Assembly (NCBI GenBank): GCA_025363655.1
Contig: JANYDK010000011.1
Coordinates: 1 to 64,000 of the forward strand
Length of the DNA: 64,000 nucleotides
Direction: 5' to 3'
From: Deltaproteobacteria bacterium
Lineage (GTDB): Bacteria > Myxococcota_A > Polyangia > Polyangiales > JADJMO01
Part shown: in pieces, positions 8,088 to 16,653 of the stretch
Position numbering within the stretch: position 1 is the stretch's first letter
Layout: the number at the start of each line of letters is the position of its first letter
The notes under the pieces: generated by a model
What the model was told of the DNA's origin: nothing
Database searches by the model: none
What the model saw: the letters and a program-made list of their open reading frames with translations, nothing else
Position numbers and translations under genes: made by a program

Positions 8088-8260
8088 GTCTCGCTCGTCG
8101 CCTCCGCGAAGCTCCACAAGCTCGAGCCGGAGCGCTACTTGCGCGACCTCGCCCGCGTCATGCCGGTCTGGCCGAAGAATCGATACCCGGGCGAGACTCG
8201 ATCTCGCGCAGCTCGACATGCCGCTCGGGCCGCTCGCCGTGCCGCCGCGAGAGGCTCAGG
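8088..8260 (+). pseudogene. IS66-family transposase C-terminal remnant
   Basis: One frame reads SLVASAKLHKLEPERYLRDL, then ARVMPVWPKN, the conserved C-terminal tail of IS66 transposases. After about 8180 the similarity continues in another frame as RARLDLAQLDMPLGPLAVPP. The frame change and the missing upstream domain show a dead fragment of less than 60 codons. It begins 27 bases after the left att-like repeat. Assignment rests on recognition of the family tail, not on a search. Confidence 0.65.
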
Positions 8261-8381
8261 CCGAAAAGGCGGTGCGGGGCCACGCACGTAGAGTGCGTCG
8301 GCGCGAACCGTCAGACGAGACGGGGTCGTGCAGCGGATACATACCGGCTGACTCCGCCGCGTCCTCAAGACCCGATCCTTC

Positions 8382-8444
8382 TTAGATCGCGAGACAGATC
8401 TGTTCGCGTAGCTCCAGGGTCAGCTTCGATGGCCGCCCCATCTT
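8382..8444 (-). pseudogene. Truncated HTH/terminase-small-subunit-like start
   Basis: The frame begins MGRPSKLTLELREQICLAI and stops. GRPSKLT-x-E-x-x-x-x-I is the usual opening of phage terminase small-subunit-like and homeodomain-like DNA-binding proteins, which normally run well over 100 residues. The stop after 20 codons leaves only the beginning of the first helix. A longer frame upstream to 8600 is acidic and unrecognised. Confidence 0.4.
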
Positions 8445-8756
8445 CGTGCCCTTCTTCTCCTCTGCGGTGCGCCGCCCGGCTCCGACGTTCGGCGCAGACG
8501 CGCCGTCAGCTTCGTGCTGCTCCTCACCGTCCACGAGTTCGTCCGCATCCTCGTTCCTGTCGCCGCCCATCGAATTGTCCAGGCGTCCCGCCTCGCTCAC
8601 GCCTCGTACCTCTCGTTGGATCCTGCCGCGTCCGCTTCTTGTCTCCCAAGCTTAATCCGGAACAGCCGTCATCCGTTCCGCCTCAACTCGGTGATGGAAT
8701 CGCCGACCGCGCGCTACGTTGCTCGCCGCGCAACTCTCCTCCGGTTCGTGTCGAAG

Positions 8757-9002
8757 AGCACGAGCGACGGCGCGAACGCGACGGACGAAACCGTGGGGAC
8801 CGGCCTCCCCGACGGGCCGATGGCCTCGCAGGTCGTCTCCGGTGGCTCCGGCTGGGCATGGGTCGAGGCCGGCGGCGTTTGGACGCGCCCTGGCAAACTC
8901 CCATGGCGACGTGAGCTCGCGGGCGAGTGGAGCCTCGGCGGCGCCGGTTCGAAGGACGTCTGGGCCGTCGGCGCGCACGGCATGATGCTTCACCGGAAGT
9001 GA
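8757..9002 (+). pseudogene. C-terminal fragment of a DVWAVG-repeat propeller protein
   Basis: The frame ends in GGAGSKDVWAVGAHGMMLHR and a stop codon. S-x-x-DVWAVG-x-x-G-x-x-LH is the hallmark blade motif of large secreted beta-propeller proteins in myxobacteria. Only the last blade and part of another (SGWAWVEAGGVWTR) are recognisable. No start codon or signal peptide is in place, so this is a gene tail carried here by rearrangement. Confidence 0.5.
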
Positions 9003-9127
9003 TGGGCTCCCACCACCGGTGGTCGCCGTGGAGCAGATTGCCGGCTGTCTCGCGGTGCGATGCCATCTATCCGGCTGCAAACAGATCACGGCCATCGTCT
9101 GCAATGCGACGGGAAGCGCCCCACCTC

Positions 9128-9229
9128 GCGGGTGACGGATCTCCCGTCGCGTACGCACCCCCGTACCGCGCGGGTGACGCGTCTCCCGTCGCGTACCTAC
9201 CCCCGTACCTCTCGGACGACGTGTCTCCA
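9128..9229. repeat. 42-bp tandem repeat, two and a half units
   Basis: Units lie at 9128-9169 and 9170-9211 (five differences in 42 bases), with a diverged partial unit at 9212-9229. The period is a multiple of three and both strands stay open, but no convincing gene contains it. Confidence 0.7.
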
Positions 9230-9686
9230 GATAGAGCGTCTTGCCCTCCCTCTCGCCGACATGCAGCGTGTACGACTCGGCCACTACGACCGCCACTCCC
9301 ACCGACCATGCTCGCCAGATCTCGGATCATGATGGTCACCTCGGGAAAAGAGGACCATTCCCTCCGGCATGAGGCTCGTCACCACCGCGGGTCAGGATCA
9401 CGCCACCCGGGATCGATGGTCGTCGTTCCTGGGTGTCACTGCCATTGGCCGCAGCATCCTGTTCGTCGTCGCCGCGAGTCATGGCGCTGGCCGCGAGACG
9501 CTGGTCGTCACCCCGCATCTCGTCGGCAGCAACCGGCCCATCGCGGCATCGACCGCCTCGTTTTCCGTGCCCTCGCGGTGCCCCCTCACGTCTTCGAAAA
9601 TCGTCCTCGACCGACGGTCGAACCGTCCTCCTGTCCACCTCTTCCTAGAGAGGGGCAAGCACGCCGCTCGGGGAAGGACCGTAGTC
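9230..9686. other. Gene-free part of the element
   Basis: Several frames are open by chance because of base composition, but none has a credible start, domain or ribosome-binding site. I see no gene, tRNA or array here. The last 10-15 bases form the leader of the gene at 9687, including an AAGGA sequence. Confidence 0.4.
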
Positions 9687-10223
9687 ATGAGCAAAGCACA
9701 ACCGAACAATGCCGCCGTGGTGAACGACACGACGCGCCGCCTGCACGCGCTGAAGGCCTACGTCGACAACAAGGCGCTGATTCCCATCGACGGCGAGCCG
9801 CACAAGCTCACCGAGCTCCTCGCGCTCTACCAGCGTAGTCTCGAGACCCGGGCACTGCTCGCGACCAAACGCGCCGAGGTGAAGGCGGCCATGGTCGAGC
9901 GCGCGAGCGCCGAGAAGAAGCGTCGCGCAGCCGACCGCGCGTTGAAGCCGTGGGTGATCAACACGTTCGGTGAGCAGAGCAAAGCGGCGCACGACTTCGG
10001 CTTCCCGCCGTCGCGGGCAGCGAGTCGCACGGCTGAAGAGAAGATGAAGGCCGTCGAAAAGGCTCTGGCCACGCGCAAGGCTCGTCACACCATGGGTACG
10101 GTGGAACGGCTGAAGATCAAGGGGGTGATCGCGGCGGCGGTAGTCGCCGAGCCAGTCGAACCGATGACGACGAAGTCCAACGGCGCGTCGGCGCCGGCGG
10201 TGAATGGGGTGTCGCCGCATTAA
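9687..10223 (+). CDS. 178-aa protein of an uncharacterised, often multicopy family
   Basis: A basic helical protein. It begins MSKAQPNNAAVVNDTTRRLH, continues with a region containing IPIDGEPHKLTELLALYQRS, then a long Ala/Lys/Arg helix, and ends with the characteristic RKARHTMGTVERLKIKG and a Pro/Ala-rich tail. I recall similar hypothetical proteins ending in ARHTMG-(K/R)-x-Q-x-x-x-IKG in Myxococcota and Planctomycetota, often in several copies per genome, but their role is unknown. The ATG at 9687 is preferred over the longer frame because an AAGGA sequence stands about 10 bases before it and the family start fits. It is the only intact gene in the middle of the tRNA-bounded element. Confidence 0.75.
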   Translation: MSKAQPNNAAVVNDTTRRLHALKAYVDNKALIPIDGEPHKLTELLALYQRSLETRALLATKRAEVKAAMVERASAEKKRRAADRALKPWVINTFGEQSKAAHDFGFPPSRAASRTAEEKMKAVEKALATRKARHTMGTVERLKIKGVIAAAVVAEPVEPMTTKSNGASAPAVNGVSPH

Positions 10224-10252
10224 ACGAGACTGCCGCGCTGCGTGCGTGGCCA

Positions 10253-10300
10253 GGGCCGAAAGGGAAGTTGGGTGGGGTTCGAGTCCCCACCGGCCCTCCA
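10253..10300 (+). pseudogene. tRNA-like 3' fragment ending in CCA
   Basis: GGGCCG (10253-10258) can pair with CGGCCC (10291-10296), and TGGGG-TTCGAGT-CCCCA (10273-10289) is a perfect T arm, followed by discriminator T and an encoded CCA (10298-10300). Only about 14 bases separate the 5' acceptor strand from the T arm, so D and anticodon arms are missing. It looks like an acceptor-T-arm minihelix left from a deleted tRNA or an attachment-site scar. The encoded CCA contrasts with the local tRNA-Val, which has none, and suggests foreign origin. Confidence 0.5.
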
Positions 10301-10396
10301 GGTGATTTGCGTGGGCTGATGACGCGGGGGCTCAGCGCGATCGGCGGGCCCTGAGGTTGCACCGTAACCCCTCGGGCTATGGCTCGACGACTTCAC

Positions 10397-11467
10397 TCAC
10401 GCAGCGCTGTTCGTCTTCTTCTGGGGAACGATCGACGGCCGAGGAGTCGACTTGGTGAACGTCTTGTAGGCGTCCGCGAACTCGTCGCCGAAGGTGACGC
10501 TGAAGGCGTCGCCGTCTTGATCGGCGAGGTGCCGGTGCTTCTCGGCAAACACCTTCCAGAGCGCCTTGGTCTTGCCGAAGAGGCCACCGCCACCACGTCG
10601 TTCGACCTCGCGCTCGATCGCCGGAGGTGCCATGTCGTCGAGCAGCGCTCGCACGCCGCGAAGCGTGGCATCGACCATCGCCAATTGGTGGACGACGAAG
10701 TCGGCGAAGACGTCCTCGAGCACGCGTAGCGTTTCGACGCCTGGATCGATGACGTGCAGGACCGCGGTGGCGATTTGGATGGGCGACTTCGCTTCGGTGA
10801 TGGCCGACACGCTGAGAGGCTGTCGCACGTTGAGCTGCTTCTGGAACATACGCGTCCCCTCGCGCAGCGGAATGACCACGGCGAAGAAGAGGTCGAGCGT
10901 CTGCTTGATCTTGTTGAGGAAGCGGAGGACCTTCTCCGCATCGTCGAGGGTTCCCGCCTGGTAGAGCAGCGCGAGCTGCCGCAACCCCTGCAAGGCCACC
11001 TGCGCCGGATCGCGCGGCGGCCGGCCCGTCCCCGACGGGAGAGTCGGCTCGGCGATCATCGTCTGCCACGCCTGCCCGCCCGCCGAGTCGCTCGACGCCA
11101 TCATCACGTTGGTGTGATTGTCGATGAGCACGCGCACGACCGGCACCGGCGTAAAGCGAAATTGGATGGGGCCGATGTCGAAGGAGTGACCGATGGCAGC
11201 GAGGTCGACGGCCTGGTGCGGCGTCAGCGGTTGCCCGTTCACCATCACCGGGTTCTTGCTTCCCAGGTCGCGGAGGAAGAACTGTTCGCCCCGCCGCTCG
11301 ACGACCGCGTGGAAGTTGGAGACGAACGGCAAGTCGAGCTGCAGCGCATTGAGCACGCTGCGACCGATGCGCAGAGGGAACCGATCGAACGTGCGATCGA
11401 GCACGTGACCGTTGCGCGTGTCGGTGGCGCGGAGGGAGAGGCCGAGCGGGGTGGGTTTGGCGTTCAT
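10397..11467 (-). CDS. FHA-domain protein with type VI secretion C-terminal domain
   Basis: A 356-residue protein. The N-terminal FHA domain (about 15-105) shows FPLRIGRS, SNFHAVVERRGEQFFLRDL, GSKNPVMVNG, the phosphothreonine-binding fold. The C-terminal half carries the T6SS-associated FHA pattern: RGVRALLDDMAP, then KALWKVFAEKHRHLAD, then VTFGDEFADAYKTF. In type VI systems such proteins (TagH/Fha) take part in threonine-phosphorylation control of assembly. No tss gene is nearby, so it is an orphan, and it lies inside the tRNA-bounded element. It could respond to the Ser/Thr kinase encoded at 1405-2874, but nothing here proves it. Confidence 0.85.
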   Translation of the reverse strand: MNAKPTPLGLSLRATDTRNGHVLDRTFDRFPLRIGRSVLNALQLDLPFVSNFHAVVERRGEQFFLRDLGSKNPVMVNGQPLTPHQAVDLAAIGHSFDIGPIQFRFTPVPVVRVLIDNHTNVMMASSDSAGGQAWQTMIAEPTLPSGTGRPPRDPAQVALQGLRQLALLYQAGTLDDAEKVLRFLNKIKQTLDLFFAVVIPLREGTRMFQKQLNVRQPLSVSAITEAKSPIQIATAVLHVIDPGVETLRVLEDVFADFVVHQLAMVDATLRGVRALLDDMAPPAIEREVERRGGGGLFGKTKALWKVFAEKHRHLADQDGDAFSVTFGDEFADAYKTFTKSTPRPSIVPQKKTNSAA

Positions 11468-11587
11468 GGGTCCTGCGGGGGGGCGTGGTTCGTCGCCTAC
11501 CTTCCCTGTTCGGCACGAGGCCGCCGCGAGTTGCGTGCGCGCCCCCTTTCCCTCTCGATTCGCGACGGCCTCGGCGTCCAGCGCTTT

Positions 11588-11659
11588 GTCGCAGGTTCAA
11601 GCCCAGTCGCGCCTACAGAAGAGTCCGAGAAAACAAGGCCGGTTCGAATCGACCTGGTG
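11588..11659 (+). repeat. Right 72-bp direct repeat (att-like), 3' tRNA-Val fragment
   Basis: A second copy of 7990-8061, containing the T arm and acceptor 3' strand of tRNA-Val but no D arm or anticodon, plus 44 downstream bases. It differs at two positions (11593 and 11652). Confidence 0.85.
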
Positions 11660-11711
11660 ATGATCGCGAGCTGGCTTGCTCGTCCTCTGCCTCGACGCTA
11701 AGCGCTGAGGG

Positions 11712-12224
11712 GTGAAGCGAGCCGTCGAGACCACCACCCTTCCCTGCACGCCCGAAGCGTTTTGGAGCGTCTTTCTCGACGCCGAGTACCTGAAGAAGCT
11801 CTATGTCGAGCAGCTTCAGTTCAAGAGCTTCGCGATCCTCGAGCTCACCGATTCGACGCGTAAGCTCGCCGTCAGCCCGAAGATGAACCTCCCGGGCCCG
11901 ATCGAAAAGTTGATTGGCGACAGCTTCGCCTACGAAGATCACGGCACGCTCGATCGCGCGAAGAACGAGTGGACGTGGCGGATGATGCCGCCGTCGGGGC
12001 AGAAGGCGCGCAAAGAAGTGGTCGCCACCCGCGGCTCGGTGCGCGTCGAGACGATCTCGAAGGCCGAGCTTCGACGCACCGACGAGATCATCATCGAGGG
12101 CAAGGTCTTCGGCGTCGGTGGGCTCATCGAGTCGAGCGCCGAGAAGGAGTTTCGTTCGGCGATGACCAAGGAGCTCGCGTTCTTGCGGACCTGGCTCGCG
12201 CGCACCGTCACTCCCGCCACGTGA
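11712..12224 (+). CDS. DUF2505/SRPBCC-like protein
   Basis: A 170-residue soluble protein that begins MKRAVETTTLPCTPEAFWSV, continues FLDAEYLKKLYVEQLQFKSF and ends with AMTKELAFLRTWL. The order of a phenyl-rich first strand, a helix with a Tyr/Leu motif, a curved sheet and a long C-terminal helix fits the SRPBCC (Bet v 1-like) fold and in particular DUF2505, a family of unknown ligand. It lies just outside the right att-like repeat. Its 3' end overlaps the convergent gene at 12208 by 17 bases. Confidence 0.65.
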   Translation: MKRAVETTTLPCTPEAFWSVFLDAEYLKKLYVEQLQFKSFAILELTDSTRKLAVSPKMNLPGPIEKLIGDSFAYEDHGTLDRAKNEWTWRMMPPSGQKARKEVVATRGSVRVETISKAELRRTDEIIIEGKVFGVGGLIESSAEKEFRSAMTKELAFLRTWLARTVTPAT

Positions 12225-12945
12225 GATAGCGAACGCTTCCTCCCATCCCGACCTCCATCGTCGAGGCAGCGGGGAACGCGACGGCGCTCGGGAAATAGTT
12301 CGCGTATGGCGTCCAGGTGCGCTCGCCGGTGCCTTTCGCGACGAGGCGCGGTTTGCCGCCGTCGATGGGGATGCGCAAGACGTCGTTCGCTTCGTTGCGA
12401 CAGAGGAGCCACGCGCCGCCGGGAGAAATCGCGGGTGACGCGCAGGAGGCAAAGGACTTCTCGACGCCGGTCGCGAGGTCGCGCCTTGCTACGTCGACGA
12501 CGTACGTGCCGAGAGACTTCGTCGGTCTCAGCCGCGTGTAGAAGAGATGCCGTCCGTCGGCGCTGATCGCGTAGTCGTTCTCGACCGGGAGCGCCCACAC
12601 CGGCCGCACGTCGCTGAAGAGCCACCCCTCGGCGCGACAACTGTCCCCACCGCAGGAGATCTGCACCCACACCGAGATGGCGTGACCTCCGGCGTGGATG
12701 CAAGCGCCTGCGCTCTCGAACGCGTCGGGCATGCGCAGGCCGAGGATGGCCTTCGCGTCGGTGCGTGAGAGGTCGCGACAGCCGAACTCGCGCGCGACGA
12801 CGTTGCGAATTCGCGCGAGCTCTTTGGAGTGAGAGGCGACTTTCTGGCCGGCGTTCGCCAATGACACGACTGACGCGAATGACGCGAACGACACGAGCGA
12901 AAGACCAGTCATAGCCACGAGCGCGACGACGGAGTGACGAGGCAT
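12208..12945 (-). CDS. Secreted protein of unknown function
   Basis: A 245-residue protein with a signal peptide starting MPRHSVVALVAMTGLSLVSF. The hydrophobic core is built partly from a 9-bp tandem repeat (SFASFASVVS). The mature part has cysteines spaced as CRD, ACIHAGG, ISCGGDSC and a region with DYAISADGRHLFYTRL and SPAISPGGAWLLCRNEA that resembles single blades of a WD40/TolB-like propeller. No enzyme motif is seen. The ATG at 12945 is chosen over the GTG at 12996 because the signal peptide begins there. Confidence 0.6.
   Translation of the reverse strand: MPRHSVVALVAMTGLSLVSFASFASVVSLANAGQKVASHSKELARIRNVVAREFGCRDLSRTDAKAILGLRMPDAFESAGACIHAGGHAISVWVQISCGGDSCRAEGWLFSDVRPVWALPVENDYAISADGRHLFYTRLRPTKSLGTYVVDVARRDLATGVEKSFASCASPAISPGGAWLLCRNEANDVLRIPIDGGKPRLVAKGTGERTWTPYANYFPSAVAFPAASTMEVGMGGSVRYLTWRE
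12862..12897 (-). repeat. 9-bp tandem repeat, four units
   Basis: On the plus strand the units are TGACACGAC, TGACGCGAA, TGACGCGAA and CGACACGAG. They encode part of the signal-peptide core of the gene at 12208-12945. Confidence 0.8.
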
Positions 12946-13012
12946 CGCCTCGAACCTGCCAGTCGCGTCCACGCTGGGCCAAGCTACGGGTCTCACATGA
13001 GCGTGACGCCGA

Positions 13013-13891
13013 TCAATCGATGAAGCCGAACGAGAACAGGTGCTCGTAGGTCGTCCCCTTCGACTGCACGAGCGCGAGTTGCGGGCTGGCGCTCGTCGTG
13101 AGGTCGATGCCGAGGCTGGTCAGGTAGGTCTTCGCTTCCTTGGTGTGCGCGAAGTGGTTCCACGAATCGACGTAGAGACCGCTGACGCAGGCGTTGGACA
13201 TGCGCGGCATGACGCCGTGGCCATCGAGCACGAAGTGCAGGCGTCCAGTTTCGAATCCATCGGAGCCGAAGAGCGGCTCTTCGATGAGCGACTCGGCGAG
13301 GCTCGGGTGCGCGACCGAAATCACGACCTTGCAGCTCGAGGGTCCGAGCGCGCAAATCGACACGGAAATGGCTTTGTTGGAGGCGTCCGAGAGCGGCGCG
13401 TGGAGAAGCGCGATGACCGTCTCGGAGACGATCAAGCTGCCGCTGCCAGAGAAGCCCGTCGAACGCAGATCGATGCAGCTCGCGTCCTCGCTGGTCACCG
13501 AGTGAACGGCGCCGGCGATGATCTTGGTCGAGTAGTCGGACACCGTCGCGCCACCTTTGCCGGTCGATGCGTTGGTGATTTCGAACTTCTGGAGGAAGAG
13601 ATCCGATGATGAGGCCGGCGCGGTCGTGTCGGAGGCTCCGCTGTCCCCGCTGTCCCCGGCATCGACGGAGCCCGAATCGAGAGCGCCGCCGTCGGTAGGA
13701 GTGCCCGTGTCGATCGCACTCGTATCCGTCGCACTCGTATCGGTCGTGCCCGTGTCGTCGTGGCTGCCGGCGTCCGCGCTCGCGGTGTCGTCGACGCTGT
13801 TGCAGCCGACGGCGAGGACCGAGAGGACAAGGGCAGCGACACTGACCGCGGAGGGGTTCGGTGAAGAGAAGTGGGTTCGTCGTCGGTTCAT
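13013..13891 (-). CDS. Lipoprotein with Asp/Thr/Ser-rich linker
   Basis: A 292-residue protein. A signal peptide ends in the lipobox LAVGC near residue 30. It is followed by about 65 residues dominated by Asp, Thr, Ser, Ala and Gly (repeats such as TDTSATDTSAIDTG) and then a globular domain starting SSSDLFLQKFEITNAST. That domain contains three or four cysteines and no motif I recognise. The linker type recurs in several lipoproteins of this window and probably keeps the domain away from the outer membrane. The unrelated gene at 12208 lies downstream. Function unknown. Confidence 0.8.
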   Translation of the reverse strand: MNRRRTHFSSPNPSAVSVAALVLSVLAVGCNSVDDTASADAGSHDDTGTTDTSATDTSAIDTGTPTDGGALDSGSVDAGDSGDSGASDTTAPASSSDLFLQKFEITNASTGKGGATVSDYSTKIIAGAVHSVTSEDASCIDLRSTGFSGSGSLIVSETVIALLHAPLSDASNKAISVSICALGPSSCKVVISVAHPSLAESLIEEPLFGSDGFETGRLHFVLDGHGVMPRMSNACVSGLYVDSWNHFAHTKEAKTYLTSLGIDLTTSASPQLALVQSKGTTYEHLFSFGFID

Positions 13892-13989
13892 GCGGGCTGT
13901 TGTATGACCCGCGCGTCACGGCGGAAGCGGCCGAGTGAGCATTAACGGAACGATTAACGCCCGCGGGTCTCCCTCAGGCGACTGCGTCG

Positions 13990-14262
13990 ATGGGAGACCG
14001 CAAGGCGCTTCGTCCTGCGTTTCCCGACCTTCGCGTCGAGATCCACGCGCAAGTGGCCGAGGGTGACCTGGTGACCACGCGGAAGGCGATCCACGGGACC
14101 CATCGCGGCAACCTGTTCGGCATTGCGCCGACGCAAAGGGCGGTGACCCTCCAAGTGATGGACGTGGTGCGCGTCGTCGAAGGTCGTTACGTCGAGCACT
14201 GGGGAATGAACGATCTGCCCAGCATCTTGATCGCGCTCAGCAAGTCGAGCGGCGAGAAGTAA
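13990..14262 (+). pseudogene. Half of a SnoaL-like ester cyclase
   Basis: The 90 codons give a clear C-terminal half of a SnoaL/NTF2-like cyclase: RPAFPDLRVEIHAQVAEGDL, then GTHRGNLFGIAPTQRAVTLQ and VVEGRYVEHWGMND. Family members are about 130-140 residues and begin with a helix and strand that are missing here. The frame upstream of the ATG reaches a stop within 60 bases without coding for them. It is most likely a 5'-deleted gene, though translation of the half from 13990 cannot be excluded. Confidence 0.55.
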
Positions 14263-14310
14263 CGCCTGCGTGTGTGCCCGAGGCGGCGTGGCCTGCTACG
14301 TTGAGACGAC

Positions 14311-14718
14311 ATGCTGATCTTCATCCTCATCCCGTTCGTCGGTGCGACCCTCCTCGGTGCTGCGCACGACGTCGGCGGCGAGGGAGCCACCCAAGCGCCG
14401 TGGGTGCGCGTCGATCCCGACGGGCCCGTCGCGCCGAACTTCGCGAGCCCGCCGCGTCACATCCGCTTCGGTCTCGATTTCGACGTCGCCTTCGTCACCG
14501 GCGCGCGCTGGCTTCGGCTCGGCTTCGACGGCGGCGCCGACGACGTCATTCGTCTCGATGCTTTGGAGAAGGCGCCCGCGCGCGTGTGGCACGACTCGCT
14601 CGGCGCCGTGCCCGAGCCACGTCACATCTATCTCTCGGTCGACGACGCGCTCGCGACGGAGCCCATTTCGGCGACTCCGCCGCCTCCGCGCTGGGTACGT
14701 CCTTCCCTCGACGAGTGA
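14311..14718 (+). CDS. Hypothetical protein with N-terminal hydrophobic segment
   Basis: A 135-residue protein that starts MLIFILIPFVGATLLGAAHD, a signal anchor or signal peptide, and continues with a Pro-rich, strand-forming region (RHIRFGLDFDVAFVTGARWL). I do not recognise the family. Steady coding character and a sensible start suggest a real gene. It converges on the histidine kinase gene, leaving only nine bases between their stops. Confidence 0.5.
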   Translation: MLIFILIPFVGATLLGAAHDVGGEGATQAPWVRVDPDGPVAPNFASPPRHIRFGLDFDVAFVTGARWLRLGFDGGADDVIRLDALEKAPARVWHDSLGAVPEPRHIYLSVDDALATEPISATPPPPRWVRPSLDE

Positions 14719-14727
14719 TCGCTCGGC

Positions 14728-16653
14728 TCACTCGGCCGTGAGCGAGCGACGAACGGCGGCGAGCAGGTCTTCCTGACGGAATGGCTTGCGCAGATGGGTC
14801 GAGAGCGAATCGGGAGAGTTGCCGAAGGCGCCCCCATCGCCGCTCATGAGCACGACGGGAAGATTCTGCCTTTGCTCGCGAAAGAGCCGCACCAGATCGT
14901 GACCGTTCTCGTTGCCGCCGAGCCAGACGTCGGTGATGACCAAGCTCACCTCGGAGCCGTGCGCCGACCAGAGCTCGCGTGCGGTGACGGCGGTCGTCGC
15001 TTCGAGGATGCGATGACCATGACGCTCGAGGAGACGTCGAACGGCGCGCCTCACCGCGTCCAGATCGTCGATGAGGAGCACGGTCGCGCCAGCCTTCGGC
15101 TTCTCGGGCTCGCGTCGCATGCTGGCGGCGATCGGCGCGTCGGTCTCGGGTAGGAAAATGGAGAAGGTGGTGCCGAGGCCGAGCTCGCTCTCGACCTCGA
15201 CGAAGCCGCCGTGCTTCTCGACGATGCCCCAGACGGTAGCGAGCCCGAGGCCAGTGCCGCTGCCCGGTTGCTTGGTGGTGAAGAAGGGATCGAAGATTTT
15301 CTTCAAGTGCTCGGGCGAGATGCCGACGCCGGTGTCGGAGACGCGGAGCGCGAGAAATTGGCCTTCGGTGCGCAACGGTCGGCCGGCGACGGCTGCTGCG
15401 TCGAGCGTCACGGGCGCGACGACCACGCGCAAGCGACCTCCGTCGGGCATGGCGTCGCGCGCGTTGACGACCAGGTTCATCACCACCTGATCGAGGTGTC
15501 CGGCGTCGGCGATGACGCGGTGACCGGGCACGAGCTCGCTCTCGACCCGCACGCGATCGCCGAGGAGTCGTCGCACCATACGCAGCGTCGAGTCGACGCA
15601 GGCCGCGAGCTCGACCGACTTGCGCTCGTTCGGTGATTGCCGCGCGAAGGCGAGGAGCTGACGCGTGAGGTCGGCGCCGCGTACCGCCGCTTGGACGATG
15701 GTTCCGGCCATCTCCGTGAGGTCGGCGGCATCGCGCGGCTCGGCGACGAGCTCGGCGGTGGCGAGGATGACGGTGAGCACGTTGTTGAAGTCGTGCGCGG
15801 CGGCAGCGGCGAGGCGACCGATGGCGTCCATTTTCTGCGCGCGGCGGAGGTGCTCTTCGAGGGCGACGCGCTCGGTGATGTCTTCGGCCGAGCAGAGTGC
15901 GCCGGTGGCGATGCCAGCATCGTCGCGCACGAGGACGGTATGAAAACGCACCGTTCGTTCACGTCCGGCGAGCGTCGAGATGGTGACCTCGCCTTGCGGA
16001 AACGCCGGCCGTGCGCCGCGGATCACCTCGGCGAAGAGCTCGCGCGCGACGCCGCGGTCGCCGGGACGGGCGAAGCTCTCGAAGACGTCGCGACCGACGA
16101 TTTGCGACGGCGCGCCTTCGAGGAGGCGCGCGCCGGCGTCGTTGCAGAGAGTGATGCGCGCGTCCCGATCGACGGCGAGGACGAGGTTGGGGATGATCGC
16201 GAGGTAGCGCGCTGCCGCTTCTCGTTCACGAGCGAGCGCGGCTTCGGCGACGCGCAGACCTTCGCGCTGTCGAGCCTCGCGCATCTCCCGGCGGAGGACC
16301 TCCGGGAGCCGCGTGAGATGCGATTTCGAGACGAAATCGTGGGCGCCGGCGCGCATGAGCGCCACCGCGGCCTCGTCACCGACCGCGCCCGAGACGACCA
16401 CGAAGGGGACGTCGAGCCCGAGCTCGGCGTAGATTTCGAGCGCGCGCGGGGCGCCGAACGTAGGCAGGTTGTAGTCGGAGACGATGGCGTCGAAGTGACC
16501 GCCGGCGAGGACCTCGCGAAAGGCGGCTTCGGTCTCGACGCGCGTGACCGTGACGGCGAGGCCGGCCTTGTCCAAGGTGCGTACGAGGAGGCGCTCGTCG
16601 TCGTCGGCGTCCTCGACGAGCACCAGGCGCGAGCTCGCAGGCGCCGACGTCAT
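14728..16653 (-). CDS. Hybrid sensor histidine kinase (REC-PAS-HisKA-HATPase-REC)
   Basis: A 641-residue soluble protein. It opens with a receiver domain (about 8-125, acceptor Asp in IVSDYNLP), followed by a PAS domain (about 150-265), a dimerisation/phosphoacceptor helix with the H-box [15 protein letters not shown] near 295, and a HATPase domain with N box ([13 protein letters not shown]) and G boxes ([19 protein letters not shown]). A second receiver domain (acceptor in [10 protein letters not shown]) ends the chain. No membrane segment is present. Its ATG at 16653 overlaps the stop of the upstream response regulator as ATGA, so the two are translationally coupled. Confidence 0.93.
   Translation of the reverse strand: MTSAPASSRLVLVEDADDDERLLVRTLDKAGLAVTVTRVETEAAFREVLAGGHFDAIVSDYNLPTFGAPRALEIYAELGLDVPFVVVSGAVGDEAAVALMRAGAHDFVSKSHLTRLPEVLRREMREARQREGLRVAEAALAREREAAARYLAIIPNLVLAVDRDARITLCNDAGARLLEGAPSQIVGRDVFESFARPGDRGVARELFAEVIRGARPAFPQGEVTISTLAGRERTVRFHTVLVRDDAGIATGALCSAEDITERVALEEHLRRAQKMDAIGRLAAAAAHDFNNVLTVILATAELVAEPRDAADLTEMAGTIVQAAVRGADLTRQLLAFARQSPNERKSVELAACVDSTLRMVRRLLGDRVRVESELVPGHRVIADAGHLDQVVMNLVVNARDAMPDGGRLRVVVAPVTLDAAAVAGRPLRTEGQFLALRVSDTGVGISPEHLKKIFDPFFTTKQPGSGTGLGLATVWGIVEKHGGFVEVESELGLGTTFSIFLPETDAPIAASMRREPEKPKAGATVLLIDDLDAVRRAVRRLLERHGHRILEATTAVTARELWSAHGSEVSLVITDVWLGGNENGHDLVRLFREQRQNLPVVLMSGDGGAFGNSPDSLSTHLRKPFRQEDLLAAVRRSLTAE

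Noticed and set aside
9128-9229. Possible CRISPR array
   Set aside because: The 42-bp units are directly adjacent with no unique spacers between them, and no cas gene is present.
8652-9302. 216-codon minus-strand frame with RRETRHPRGTG repeats
   Set aside because: Repetitive only because it reads the 42-bp tandem repeat and the antisense of the propeller fragment; no start or domain supports a gene.
10349-10376. Terminator downstream of the FHA gene
   Set aside because: A GC-rich partial inverted repeat exists but the stem is interrupted and no T-run follows on the minus strand.
11588-11659. Second tRNA-Val gene
   Set aside because: Only T arm and acceptor 3' strand are present; D arm, anticodon arm and the 5' acceptor strand are missing.
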